Source: Nonomuraea roseoviolacea subsp. carminata | GTDB lineage: Bacteria; Actinomycetota; Actinomycetes; Streptosporangiales; Streptosporangiaceae | DNA length: 64,000 bases | Direction of reading: 5' to 3' | Assembly (NCBI RefSeq): GCF_024172185.1 | Contig: NZ_JAMZEC010000001.1 | Span: 7,415,001 to 7,479,000 of the forward strand | In this document: in pieces, positions 46,902 through 56,799 of the stretch | Position numbering within the stretch: position 1 is the first letter of the stretch | How the letters are laid out: every line of letters starts with the position of its first letter | Position numbers and translations under genes: made by a program | Notes under the pieces: model-generated | Database searches by the model: none | What the model saw: only the letters and a program-made list of their open reading frames with translations | What the model was told of the DNA's origin: nothing

Positions 46902-47882
46902 ATGGCGATGACGGGTGTGGTCAAGGACGAGCTGAGCCGACTACCGGTGCTGAAGCCCTGCTGCCGCAAGGCCGAGGTCTCGACGCTGCTGCGGTTCGCG
47001 AGCGGTCTGCACCTGGTGGGCGGGCGCATCGTGATCGAGGCGGAGCTCGACACCAACGCCACCGCGCGACGGCTGATCAAGGACATCGGCGAGGTGTTCG
47101 GCCACAAGGCGGAGGTTCTCGTCCTCGCGCCGGCCGGCCTGCGCAAGGGGTCGCGCTACGTCGTACGCGTCTACCGCGACGGTGAGGCGCTCGCCCGGCA
47201 GACGGGCCTCATCGACAACCACGGGCGGCCCGTGCGCGGGCTGCCCCGCCAGGTCGTCGCGGGGGCGGCCTGCGACGCCGAGGCCGCCTGGCGGGGGGCG
47301 TTCCTGGCGCACGGCTCGCTGACCGAGCCCGGCCGTTCCATGTCGCTCGAGGTCACCTGCCCGGGTCCGGAGGCGGCGCTGGCGCTCGTCGGCTCGGCGC
47401 GGCGGCTGAAGATCCACGCCAAGGCGCGCGAGGTGCGCGGCGTCGACCGGGTCGTGGTCCGCGACGGCGACGCCATCAGCGCCCTGCTCACCCGGCTCGG
47501 CGCGCACGACAGCGTGCTGGCCTGGGAGGAGCGCCGCATGCGCCGGGAGGTGCGCGCCACCGCCAACCGGCTGGCCAACTTCGACGACGCCAACCTCCGG
47601 CGCTCGGCCCGCGCCGCCGTGGCCGCCGGGGCGCGGGTGCAGCGGGCGCTGGAGATCCTCGGCGACGAGGCGCCGGACCACCTGGTGGTGGCCGGACGAC
47701 TGCGGGTGGAGCACAAGCAGGCGTCCCTTGAGGAACTGGGGCAGATCGCCGACCCGCCGCTGACCAAGGACGCGATCGCCGGCCGCATCCGGCGGCTGCT
47801 CGCCATGGCCGACAAGCGCGCCTCCGACCTCGGCATCCCCAACACGGAGGCCAACCTCACGGTCGACATGCTCGCACCCTGA
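46902..47882 (+). CDS. whiA: Sporulation and division regulator WhiA
   Basis: 326 residues. The N-terminal LAGLIDADG-like domain begins VKDELSRLPVLKPCCRKAEVS, a family hallmark, and the C-terminal helix-turn-helix lies around ASLEELGQIADPPLTKDAIAGRIRRLL. WhiA activates sporulation and cell-division genes together with WhiB. ATG 46902 has GGGAGGA about 10 nt upstream; the next ATG is two codons later. Last gene of the uvrC operon. Confidence 0.96.
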   Translation: MAMTGVVKDELSRLPVLKPCCRKAEVSTLLRFASGLHLVGGRIVIEAELDTNATARRLIKDIGEVFGHKAEVLVLAPAGLRKGSRYVVRVYRDGEALARQTGLIDNHGRPVRGLPRQVVAGAACDAEAAWRGAFLAHGSLTEPGRSMSLEVTCPGPEAALALVGSARRLKIHAKAREVRGVDRVVVRDGDAISALLTRLGAHDSVLAWEERRMRREVRATANRLANFDDANLRRSARAAVAAGARVQRALEILGDEAPDHLVVAGRLRVEHKQASLEELGQIADPPLTKDAIAGRIRRLLAMADKRASDLGIPNTEANLTVDMLAP

Positions 47883-48263
47883 CCTGGCCGGAGCCCTGGA
47901 CTGGCTTCGCCCGTGCCCTGACCCCTCGGCGTCCCGCCGGCTGTGTGCGCGTTGGGGCGTCCGTGCGTCCAGGTGCGCTGGTGGTGGGGGTGTTCGGGGT
48001 GCTTGCGGGCAGTGTGCGCCCGGGCTCTGTTTGAGTGTGCGGCGGCTCTCCTGCGCGCGGATGGTGTGTGCGCCGGGTCCTGCCTGTGTGTGCGGCGTCT
48101 CCTGCGCGCGGGCCGGGCGTGTACGTGCTCCGTCTGCGTGCGTGACCGCCCCGGACGCGTTCAGCGGGGCCCGGGCTTCAGCGGTCCAGGCGGCGGAGTG
48201 ACCCCTGCGGCCCGGGCCGCAGGGGTCAGCGGGCGGGCCGGTAAGGCCCCGTCGGGTCAGGCG
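47883..48263. other. Convergent intergenic region with direct repeats
   Basis: 381 bp with no gene seen. GTGTGCGGCG(GC)TCTCCTGCGCGCGG occurs twice (around 48035-48060 and 48089-48112), in a GTG-rich stretch that looks like decayed repeats. A 30-bp palindrome ends it. Confidence 0.6.
48199..48228. terminator. Bidirectional terminator
   Basis: A perfect 30-bp palindrome (13-bp stem, 4-nt loop CCGG) centred on GGCCCGGGCC lies between whiA and the convergent membrane-protein gene. Confidence 0.75.
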
Positions 48264-48917
48264 TCAGCTCTGGCCCGGTTCGCGGGGTGCGAAGAGGTTG
48301 GCCGTCGGGGCGGCTGGTGTGGCCTTGGGCGGCTGGAGCGGCTCGAACGGCGCCCGGTACTCGGGTTCGGCCTCCATCGCGTCCGTCGCCTGCTCCCCGC
48401 CGTCGCGCCCGCGGTGGGTCACCACGCCCGCCTCGGCCCGCCACCGGCGGCGCACCCGCGCGACCCGTACGACGGTCAGCAGGAACGCCGGCACGGCGGC
48501 GGCGCCCACCGCGGCCCAGAACTGCCAGGACGTCCGCATGGCCGTCCACACGCCCTGCGCGATGCGGTCGACGTTGTCGGGGAACCACGTCGCCAGGGGG
48601 AACCCCTTGTCGACGGCCCAGACCACGATGCCCGCGACGTCGCCCCCCGCGCGCACCCCGAAGGCGTACAGCAGCACGACCCAAGGCAGGAGCAGGCTGC
48701 GCGGCCGGACCACCCACACGGCCAGGCCCAGGATCAGCCCGGCCAGCAGACAGCAGGCGACGGGAAAGACAAGCCCCGGGTTGCCCGCGAACCAGCGCAC
48801 GTCGTACGGCAGACGGTTGGAGTAGGCCACCATGGCCGCATATCCCGCGACTCCTATCAGCATCGCGACGAAGCCCACGATCAGGCCGGACAGCAGGCCG
48901 GACCTGCGGTGTGACAT
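48264..48917 (-). CDS. Four-helix membrane protein of unknown function
   Basis: 217 residues: membrane segments at about 8-30, 47-68, 74-95 and 133-155, then a basic and Pro/Ala-rich cytoplasmic tail of about 60 residues. There is no family motif that I recognise. It is divergent from gap. Start at the ATG 48917. Confidence 0.7.
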   Translation of the reverse strand: MSHRRSGLLSGLIVGFVAMLIGVAGYAAMVAYSNRLPYDVRWFAGNPGLVFPVACCLLAGLILGLAVWVVRPRSLLLPWVVLLYAFGVRAGGDVAGIVVWAVDKGFPLATWFPDNVDRIAQGVWTAMRTSWQFWAAVGAAAVPAFLLTVVRVARVRRRWRAEAGVVTHRGRDGGEQATDAMEAEPEYRAPFEPLQPPKATPAAPTANLFAPREPGQS

Positions 48918-49021
48918 CTCAGCCCCCAGAGAATGCCGGAATTTACTCCGATGAGTCGGGCACTTTACTCGAACGCTACAAATTACGCCTCCGGAATGGT
49001 GATACGCAGGGCGGGGGTTGC

Positions 49022-49037
49022 AGTGGTCTAAACCAAT
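49022..49037. promoter_or_regulatory. DasR-like (dre) operator upstream of gap
   Basis: AGTGGTCTAAACCAAT matches the recalled DasR consensus A(C/G)TGGTCTAGACCA(C/G)T at 14 of 16 positions. It overlaps the place where the -35 box would be for the TAGGCT at 49048-49053. DasR represses until glucosamine-6-phosphate binds. Confidence 0.45.
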
Positions 49038-49101
49038 TTGGGTCCGATAGGCTTGGGCGTTGAGGTTTCAGCCCGCATCACGTACGAGGAGATCGGTTTC
49101 C

Positions 49102-50106
<1,005 letters not shown>

Positions 50107-50237
50107 CGGGCCGGGCGCACCTCCCGGCGAGGTCGGGCGCGCCTCTGACGGGTCGCGCCGGCCTCTGAGGGGCCCGCGCCGAGCGAGACATCCATCACCT
50201 TGGACCGTCCGAGCCCCGCTCGGCGGAAGGAGCACAG

Positions 50238-51431
50238 TTGCGCACGATCGACGATCTCGACGTGAAGGGCCGGCGCGTGCTCGTGCGCGCCGACCTGAAC
50301 GTCCCCCTCGACGGTGAGACGATCACCGACGACGGCCGCATCAGAGCGTCGGTTCCGACGATCCAGGCCCTGACCGGGCGCGGCGCGAAGGTCGTCGTCT
50401 GCGCCCACCTCGGCCGGCCCAAGGGCAAGCCCGAGCCGAAGTACTCGCTGAGGCCGGTGGCCGCGCGCCTCGGCGAGCTGCTCGGCCAGGACGTCGCCTT
50501 CGCCACCGACGTGGTCGGCGACAGCGCCCAGGCCGCCGTCGCGGGGCTCCAGGACGGCCAGGTGGCCCTCCTGGAGAACCTCCGCTACGAGCCGGGCGAG
50601 GAGTCCAAGGACGACCAGGCGCGCCGGGAGTTCGCCGAGAAGCTGGCCGGCCTGGCCGAGCTGTACGTGGGCGACGGCTTCGGCGCCGTCCACCGCAAGC
50701 ACGCCAGCGTCTACGACGTGCCCAAGCTCCTGCCGCACGCGGCGGGCGGGCTGGTCGTGGCCGAGGTCGAGGTGCTCAGGCGCCTGAGCGAGCACCCCGA
50801 GCGACCGTACGTCGTGGTGCTGGGCGGCGCGAAGGTGTCCGACAAGCTCGGCGTCATCGCGAGCCTGCTCACCAAGGTCGACCGGCTGCTCGTCGGCGGC
50901 GGCATGGCCTACACCTTCCTCAAGGCCCAGGGTCACGAGGTGGGTCAGTCGCTGCTGCAGGAGGACCAGCTCGACCAGGTGCGCGGCTTCCTCGACCAGG
51001 CCGCCGAGCGCGGCGTCGAGCTGGTGCTGCCGGTCGACGTGCTGGCGGCCACCGAGTTCGGCAAGGACGCGCCGTACGACGTGGTCGAGGCGAGCGCGAT
51101 CCCGGCCGACCGGCAGGGGCTCGACATCGGCCCGAAGACCCGCGAGCTGTTCGCGGCCAAGCTGGCCGACGCCCGCACCGTCTTCTGGAACGGCCCGATG
51201 GGCGTGTTCGAGTTCGACGCGTTCGCGGGCGGCACCCGCGCCGTGGCGGAGGCGCTGATCGCCTCCGACGCCTTCACCGTGGTCGGCGGCGGCGACTCGG
51301 CGGCCGCCGTGCGCCGGCTCGGCCTGCCCGAGGACGGCTTCTCCCACATCTCCACGGGGGGCGGGGCCAGCCTCGAATACCTGGAGGGCAAGACCCTCCC
51401 CGGACTCGCCGCCCTGGAGGACGCGGAGTGA
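50238..51431 (+). CDS. pgk: Phosphoglycerate kinase
   Basis: 397 residues. ADLNVPLDG, HLGRPKG, VVLGGAKVSDKLGVI and the GGGDSAAAVRR and STGGGASLEYLEG ATP-site motifs are intact. The TTG at 50238 is well supported by AAGGAG 5 nt upstream and by the family start. The 131-bp gap to gap holds imperfect CTCTGACGGG repeats. GTGA overlap with tpiA. Confidence 0.97.
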   Translation: MRTIDDLDVKGRRVLVRADLNVPLDGETITDDGRIRASVPTIQALTGRGAKVVVCAHLGRPKGKPEPKYSLRPVAARLGELLGQDVAFATDVVGDSAQAAVAGLQDGQVALLENLRYEPGEESKDDQARREFAEKLAGLAELYVGDGFGAVHRKHASVYDVPKLLPHAAGGLVVAEVEVLRRLSEHPERPYVVVLGGAKVSDKLGVIASLLTKVDRLLVGGGMAYTFLKAQGHEVGQSLLQEDQLDQVRGFLDQAAERGVELVLPVDVLAATEFGKDAPYDVVEASAIPADRQGLDIGPKTRELFAAKLADARTVFWNGPMGVFEFDAFAGGTRAVAEALIASDAFTVVGGGDSAAAVRRLGLPEDGFSHISTGGGASLEYLEGKTLPGLAALEDAE

Positions 51432-52237
51432 CGCGACAGGCAGACCGCCCCGCAGCGGGCGGCCGCAAGCCGCTCATCGCCGGCAACTGGAAGATGAACC
51501 TCAACCACCTCGAGGCCATCGCCCTGGTGCAGAAGCTCGCCTTCGCGCTCGGCGACAAGGACTTCGACAAGGTGGAGGTCGCCGTCCTGCCGCCGTACAC
51601 CGACCTGCGCAGCGTGCAGACGCTGGTCGACGGCGACAAGCTGCGCATCGTCTACGGCGCCCAGGACGTGTCCCAGCACGACGCCGGCGCCTACACAGGC
51701 GAGATCTCCGGCGCGATGCTGGCCAAGCTCGGCTGCACCTACACGGTGATCGGCCACTCCGAGCGGCGTCAGTACCACCACGAGGACGACGACCTGGTCA
51801 ACGCCAAGGTCCAGGCCGCCTACCGCCACTCGCTGACCCCCATCCTGTGCGTGGGCGAGGGCCTGGAGGTGCGCAAGGCCGGCGGGCACGTGGCGCACAC
51901 CCTCGCGCAGCTTGAGGCCGACCTGCGCAAGGTCACCGCCGAGCAGGTCAAGTCGATCGTGGTGGCCTACGAGCCGGTATGGGCGATCGGCACCGGCGAG
52001 GTGGCCACGCCGGAGGACGCGCAGGAGGTCTGTTCGGCCCTGCGCGGACGACTCGCTGAGCTGTACGACGCCGAAGTGGCCTCCGCTGTCCGTATCCTGT
52101 ACGGAGGGTCGGTCAAGTCGAGCAACATCGCCGGCATCATGGCTCAGCCCGACGTCGACGGCGCTCTCGTGGGAGGCGCCAGCATCGACGCCGCTGAGTT
52201 CGTCAAGATCTGCCGTTTCACCGATATGCCCGGCTAG
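51428..52237 (+). CDS. tpiA: Triose-phosphate isomerase
   Basis: 269 residues. GNWKMN with the catalytic Lys, VIGHSERR with the catalytic His, and AYEPVWAIGTG with the catalytic Glu are all present. Phosphate site GGSVKSSN and GGASI. The GTG overlaps the pgk stop. Confidence 0.97.
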   Translation: MTRQADRPAAGGRKPLIAGNWKMNLNHLEAIALVQKLAFALGDKDFDKVEVAVLPPYTDLRSVQTLVDGDKLRIVYGAQDVSQHDAGAYTGEISGAMLAKLGCTYTVIGHSERRQYHHEDDDLVNAKVQAAYRHSLTPILCVGEGLEVRKAGGHVAHTLAQLEADLRKVTAEQVKSIVVAYEPVWAIGTGEVATPEDAQEVCSALRGRLAELYDAEVASAVRILYGGSVKSSNIAGIMAQPDVDGALVGGASIDAAEFVKICRFTDMPG

Positions 52238-52260
52238 CTGAGCTGTTCCGGAGGCGCGAC

Positions 52261-52290
52261 TTGACACCAGGTCGTACCCTCTAGAGGCAA
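52261..52290 (+). promoter_or_regulatory. Candidate promoter for secG-rbpA
   Basis: A perfect TTGACA (52261-52266) with TAGAGG 15 nt downstream as a possible -10. It would let secG and rbpA be expressed apart from glycolysis. Confidence 0.4.
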
Positions 52291-52336
52291 GTTTGAATCG
52301 TCACGCGTCACAGAGCACTGAAGGAACAGGCATACC

Positions 52337-52567
52337 GTGGTAATCGGAATCTCCATCGCCCTCATCCTGGCGAGCTGTCTCATGGTCCTGCTGGTGCTGC
52401 TCCACAAGGGCAAGGGTGGCGGTCTGTCCGACATGTTCGGCGGAGGTTTCTCGTCGAGCTTCGGCGGCTCGTCCGTGGTGGAGCGCAACCTTGACCGGCT
52501 GACGGTCATCACGGGCGTGATCTGGTTCGTCTGCATCATCGCGCTGGGCCTCCTGCTGAAGCCCTGA
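52337..52567 (+). CDS. secG: Preprotein translocase subunit SecG
   Basis: 76 residues with two membrane helices (residues 1-24 and about 52-72) and a glycine-rich loop (KGGGLSDMFGGGFSSSFGGSS), the usual SecG pattern. Completes SecYEG. GAAGGA lies upstream of the GTG. Confidence 0.92.
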   Translation: MVIGISIALILASCLMVLLVLLHKGKGGGLSDMFGGGFSSSFGGSSVVERNLDRLTVITGVIWFVCIIALGLLLKP

Positions 52568-52634
52568 GCGTTTGGCGCGTGACAGTGATTCTCCCCCCCG
52601 TGTCTCGCGGGGCGATCGAGCGAGGAGTTCATCC

Positions 52635-52979
52635 GTGGGTAGTGGCAACGCGATCCGTGGCAGCCGTGTCGGCGCCGGCCCGATGGGGGAGGCCGAGCGC
52701 GGCGAGGCAGCTCCGAGAGTGCGGGTCTCGTTCTGGTGCGCGAACATGCACGAGACGCGCCCCAGCTTCGCCAGTGACGCGGCGGTCCCCGAGATGTGGG
52801 ACTGCCCGCGCTGCGGCCTCCCGGCAGGACAGGACGAGCAGGCCCCGCCTGCCCCGCCCAAGAACGAGCCGTACAAGACGCACCTGGCCTACGTGAAGGA
52901 GCGCCGGAGCGACAAGGACGGCAAGGCCATCCTCGAGGAGGCGCTCGAGCGCCTGCGCAACAACAGGTCCCCCTGGTAG
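52635..52979 (+). CDS. rbpA: RNA polymerase-binding protein RbpA
   Basis: 114 residues. Central zinc-binding domain with FWCANMHETRPSF and WDCPRCGLP (Cys, His, Cys, Cys), followed by the basic linker and the sigma-interacting region (KTHLAYVKERRSDKDGKAILEEALERLR). RbpA stabilises open complexes with the housekeeping sigma factor and affects rifampicin tolerance. The GTG at 52635 has GAGGAG 7 nt upstream. Confidence 0.95.
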   Translation: MGSGNAIRGSRVGAGPMGEAERGEAAPRVRVSFWCANMHETRPSFASDAAVPEMWDCPRCGLPAGQDEQAPPAPPKNEPYKTHLAYVKERRSDKDGKAILEEALERLRNNRSPW

Positions 52980-53040
52980 TTCCCGTTCCGGCGTGCGCCG
53001 GACGGTCGGCGGGACATCACGTCCGCGCGGCATGACGTGC

Positions 53041-53078
53041 CGCGAAGGGCCCCGGCGGTGGCGCCGGGGCCCTTCGCG
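53041..53078 (+). terminator. Terminator after rbpA
   Basis: Perfect 17-bp stem CGCGAAGGGCCCCGGCG/CGCCGGGGCCCTTCGCG with a 4-nt loop; it also lies behind the convergent amidohydrolase gene. Confidence 0.85.
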
Positions 53079-53105
53079 TCGTCCTGTGGGGTACGGGCGG
53101 CCCGG

Positions 53106-54719
53106 CTACGCGCCGGCCCGCTCGTACACCGGCTCGCCGTCCACGAACGTCAGCGCCACCCGGGTCGTCCAGATCTCCCCGGCGGGCAGCGCGAACGGGT
53201 CGCGGTCGAGCACGACGAGGTCCGCCGGGCGGCCCGGCTCGATCACGCCGGCCGGTGAGCGGTTGATCCAGGCCGACCCGGCCGTGTACGCGGTCAGGAC
53301 GGTGGCCAGGTCGAGCCGCTGCCCCGGCAGGAACGGCGTCTGCGCGGTCGGGTACCCGGCGTGCACCGAGCCGCCCGGCTCGGTGCGGTTGACCGCCACG
53401 TGCATGCCCTGCAGCGGGTCGGCGTCCGAGACCGGCCAGTCGCTGCCCGCGCAGAAGCGCGCGCCGTGCGCCAGCAGGTCGGCGAACGGGTACTGCCACG
53501 ACGAGCGCGGCTCGCCGAGGTAGGGCAGGGTCAGCTCGTCCATCTGGGCGTGGTGGGTGGCCCACAGCGGCTGCAGGTTGGCGGTGACGCCGAGCCGGGC
53601 GAAGCGCGGCACGTCCGACGGCTCCACGATCTGCAGGTGCGCGATGTGGTGCCGGTTGGCGGGGTCGGTGCCTTCGCAGGCGTCGAGCGTCTCGCGCACC
53701 GCCCGCTCGCCGATGGCGTGGAAGTGCACCTGGAAGCCGAGCCGGTCCAGCTCGGCGACGTACTCCTTGAGCTTGCCCGGGTCCACGTACGACAGGCCCG
53801 TGCCGCCGCACAGGCAGTACGGCTCCAGGGTGGCGGCGGTGAAGTTCTCGGTGATGCCGTCCTGCATGATCTTGACCGAGGTGGCGGCGAACCGGTCCAG
53901 GCCCTCCGCGGAGCGCCGGCGCTCGACCAGGTCGGCGATCTGGTCGGCCCCGCGCGTGCGGTCCCACCACAGCGCGCCGACCACCCGGGCCCGCAGCCGG
54001 CCCGAGCGGGCCGCCGACAGGTACGTGGGGAGCTGGTCGTCCGAGCCCGCGTACGAGCCGACGATCGCGTCCTGCCAGCCGGTGATGCCGAGGGAGAACA
54101 GGTGGCGCTGGGCGTCGTCGAGCGCGGCGTCCTGGTCGGCCGCGGTGGGGCGCGGCGTGAGCAGGCCGACCAGGTCCATGGCGCCCTCGTGCAGGACGCC
54201 GCTGGGCGTGCCGTCGGGGTCGCGCTCGATGCGGCCGTCGGCGGGGTCGGGGGTGTCGCGGGTGATGCCGGCCAGTTCCAGGGCGCGGGTGCTGACCCAG
54301 GCCGCGTGGTGGTCGCGCTGGATGAGGTAGACCGGGCGGCCGTCGGCGTCGAGCTGGGTGCGGTGGGGGAGACCGCCGGGGAAGGCGGACATGTCCCAGC
54401 CGCCGCCGTCGATCCACTCCTTGTCCGGATTTCTGGCGGCATAGTCGGCGATCTTCGCCTGGTACGCGTCGAGTCCGTACACCTCGGACAGGTCGCACCT
54501 CGCGCGCTCCAGCCCGGCCTGCACCGGGTGGATGTGCGCGTCGATGAACCCGGGCGTCAGCAGCCCGCCCTTCAGGTCCACGGTCTCGTGCGGGCCCGCC
54601 TCGCGGGCGAGGTCGCGCTCGTCGCCGACGGCGGCGATCACCCCGTCGCGCACGAGCACGGCCTCGGCGAACCCGCCCGCCGCGGTGAAGACCCGTCCGC
54701 CCCGGAACAACGTCGTCAT
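53106..54719 (-). CDS. Amidohydrolase family 3 (YtcJ-like)
   Basis: 537 residues. The metal-binding HxH is in GFIDAHIHPVQAG near residue 60, with QVHFHAIGERA and the later GSDWPVSDADP supplying the remaining ligands. The N- and C-terminal beta-sandwich strands (TLFRGGRVFTAAGG; FVDGEPVYERAGA) flank the barrel. Related enzymes hydrolyse amides of aliphatic or aromatic compounds; the substrate here is unknown. Standalone gene; ATG start. Confidence 0.9.
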   Translation of the reverse strand: MTTLFRGGRVFTAAGGFAEAVLVRDGVIAAVGDERDLAREAGPHETVDLKGGLLTPGFIDAHIHPVQAGLERARCDLSEVYGLDAYQAKIADYAARNPDKEWIDGGGWDMSAFPGGLPHRTQLDADGRPVYLIQRDHHAAWVSTRALELAGITRDTPDPADGRIERDPDGTPSGVLHEGAMDLVGLLTPRPTAADQDAALDDAQRHLFSLGITGWQDAIVGSYAGSDDQLPTYLSAARSGRLRARVVGALWWDRTRGADQIADLVERRRSAEGLDRFAATSVKIMQDGITENFTAATLEPYCLCGGTGLSYVDPGKLKEYVAELDRLGFQVHFHAIGERAVRETLDACEGTDPANRHHIAHLQIVEPSDVPRFARLGVTANLQPLWATHHAQMDELTLPYLGEPRSSWQYPFADLLAHGARFCAGSDWPVSDADPLQGMHVAVNRTEPGGSVHAGYPTAQTPFLPGQRLDLATVLTAYTAGSAWINRSPAGVIEPGRPADLVVLDRDPFALPAGEIWTTRVALTFVDGEPVYERAGA

Positions 54720-54805
54720 CGGCCCTCTCCGCCCTTCCCGCGCCGCCCCATGGGGCGGACGCCGCTGTAGATCCTCGCAAGATTCAACAAACCCGGCGAA
54801 ACCGG

Positions 54806-54831
54806 GATATGTGCGTTCATAGGCGCATATC
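54806..54831. promoter_or_regulatory. Inverted repeat in a divergent AT-rich promoter region
   Basis: GATATGTGCG and CGCATATC (two-base bulge) bracket TTCATAGG, in the most AT-rich stretch of the gap between the amidohydrolase and ACT-GNAT genes. A possible operator; no regulator gene is adjacent. Confidence 0.35.
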
Positions 54832-54890
54832 TTGCTACATGAAACGCCACGTTAGCGGCCGTGTAACAGCGGCCCGGCATGCTGGTGCCC

Positions 54891-55913
54891 ATGGGATTCT
54901 TGCGCATCCGCACCACGGTCGACGAGCGGCCGGGACGGCTCGCCTCGCTGGCCGCCGCCCTGGCCGACCGGGGCGGCAACATCCTGGGCCTGAGCGTCCA
55001 GTCCGACGCCGACGGCACGGTGGACGAGTTCGTCGCCGACATCCCCGCCCACCCCGAGACCGTGCGCGAGGCCCTGGAGGCGGCCGGCGGACGCCGGGTC
55101 CAGGTCGTCCCGGCGACCGCGCACGAGCTGACCGACGAGCCGACCCGGGTCCTGCTGCTGGCCTCCCGGCTGCGCTCCATGCCGTGGCGGCTGCCCGAGC
55201 TGCTGGCCGAGCTGCTGCGCGCGGACGACGCCCGCTGGATCTATGGTGAGGCGGTGAGTGATCTTCCCGACCCGACCCAGCTCGTCGTGCCCGTGGCGCC
55301 CCGCCGCGCGGTACGGCTGCGCCGCGCGGAGCTGCCGTTCACGCTGACCGAGGCCGCCCGCGCCGCCTCCTTCGCCCGGCTGGCCCAGCCGCCGGCCGAG
55401 CAGCCCGCCGGGAACCGCTCCGTGAAGCTGGCCGACGGCGTGGAGGTCGTCATCCGGCCGCTCACCTCGATCTACCGCGAGGCCGTGCGCGACCTGCACG
55501 ACCGGTGCTCGCCGGAGGCGCGCCGCTTCCGCTACTTCACCTCGATGCCGGCGCTGCCGCCGCGCATGTTCGACAAGCTGTGCGACCGCAGCCGCGGCCA
55601 CTCGCTCGTGGCGGGCCACGACGGGCAGGTCGTGGCCATGGCGAACCTGATGTTCGGCGCCGACCCCGGCGTCGCCGAGATGGCCTTCCTGGTCGAGGAC
55701 GGCTGGCAGGGGCGCGGCTTGGGCGCGGCGCTGGCCAGGGCGCTGATCCGGGCGGCGCGCGACCTCGGGTACGCCGAGGTGCGGGCGACCATGCTGTCGG
55801 ACAACGTCCGGATGCGGCGCCTCATGGCCTCGCTCGGCGCCTCGATCACCTACACCGAGGACCCGGGGGTGCTGGAGTCGCGGCTGCCGGTGGGCGCGAT
55901 GGTCTCAAGCTGA
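54891..55913 (+). CDS. ACT domain-GNAT acetyltransferase fusion
   Basis: 340 residues. N-terminal ACT domain (about 1-75: LRIRTTVDERPGRLASLAAALADRGGNILGLSVQSD), a linker of about 80 residues, then a GNAT domain with VRPLTS-type start, the acetyl-CoA motif VEDGWQGRGLGAALARALI and the late SDNVRMRRLMASLG. Similar fusions in actinobacteria are amino-acid-regulated protein lysine acetyltransferases; that identity is inference here. ATG 54891 or 54879; no clear ribosome site. It overlaps the convergent Clp-N gene by 9 bp. Confidence 0.85.
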   Translation: MGFLRIRTTVDERPGRLASLAAALADRGGNILGLSVQSDADGTVDEFVADIPAHPETVREALEAAGGRRVQVVPATAHELTDEPTRVLLLASRLRSMPWRLPELLAELLRADDARWIYGEAVSDLPDPTQLVVPVAPRRAVRLRRAELPFTLTEAARAASFARLAQPPAEQPAGNRSVKLADGVEVVIRPLTSIYREAVRDLHDRCSPEARRFRYFTSMPALPPRMFDKLCDRSRGHSLVAGHDGQVVAMANLMFGADPGVAEMAFLVEDGWQGRGLGAALARALIRAARDLGYAEVRATMLSDNVRMRRLMASLGASITYTEDPGVLESRLPVGAMVSS

Positions 55914-56750
55914 CCCTTCCTCGCGCGGAGCGTCGCCGGTGTCCTCCCCGCCAGCCTCGGCCGGGCGCTCGCCGGGAGCTTCGGCGGGATGCCCTCCGGG
56001 AGCTCGGGTGGGAGGACGCTCCCCGGAGGCTTCGGCCGGGCGCTCGCCGGAACCCTCGGCCGGGCGCTCTCCGGAGGTCGCGGGCGGGTGTTCGCCGGGC
56101 GGGCGTTCGGCTGTCTCGCCGGGTGGGCGTTCGCTGGTGTCGGCGGGCGGGCGTTCGGAGGTGTCGCCGGGGCGTTCGGGGGTGTCGCCGGGTCCGCGCG
56201 CGATGCCGAGATGGCGTTCGATGCGCTCCAGGCTCTCCTCGATCCGCGTCAGCCGCTCCACCAGCGTCGGGCCGCTCGTGTAGTACGGCTCGGCCGGCCT
56301 GTCCCTCGGGCCCGCGGCGACCAGCGCGAGCACGCGTTCGCGCAGCCGGTCCAGCGCGACCCCCGCGTCCAGCAGCGCCTGTGCCGCGAGCCCGTCGGCC
56401 TCCCGGATGAGCCCGAGCAGGATGTGCTCCGTGCCGATGTAGTTGTGGCGCAGTTGCAGCGCCTCGCGCAGCGAGAGCTCCAGCACCTTCTTGGCGCGCG
56501 GCGTGAACGGGATGTGCCCCGGCGGGCCCTTGGTGCCGCGTCCCACCTGCTGCTCGACGTACCGCCGCGTCGGTCCCAGCTCGACCCCGAACCCCTCCAG
56601 GGCCCGCGTCGCGACGTCGTCGCCGTCGCCGGCGTGCAGGAGGCCGAGCAGGATGTGCTCGGTGCCGATGTAGTTGTGGTTCAGCATCCGCGCCTCTTCC
56701 TGGGCGAGGACGACCACTTTCCGGGCACGATCGCTGAATCGCTCGAACAC
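55905..56750 (-). CDS. Clp N-domain protein with repetitive disordered tail
   Basis: 281 residues. Two Clp N repeats cover about 1-145 (FERFSDRARKVVVLAQEEAR and EHILLGLLH; the second LREALQLRHNYIGTEHILLGL), exactly as in ClpC, but there is no AAA+ ATPase behind them. Residues about 195-275 are tandem SERPPGE/GERPAE units. Such proteins may act as free adaptors or substrate traps for ClpC. GTG 56750 has CGGAG 8 nt upstream. Confidence 0.85.
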   Translation of the reverse strand: MFERFSDRARKVVVLAQEEARMLNHNYIGTEHILLGLLHAGDGDDVATRALEGFGVELGPTRRYVEQQVGRGTKGPPGHIPFTPRAKKVLELSLREALQLRHNYIGTEHILLGLIREADGLAAQALLDAGVALDRLRERVLALVAAGPRDRPAEPYYTSGPTLVERLTRIEESLERIERHLGIARGPGDTPERPGDTSERPPADTSERPPGETAERPPGEHPPATSGERPAEGSGERPAEASGERPPTRAPGGHPAEAPGERPAEAGGEDTGDAPREEGSA

Positions 56751-56799
56751 GAGAGAACTCCGTTCGGCAGGCCTTGCCTCCACTATGCGCTACAAACCC

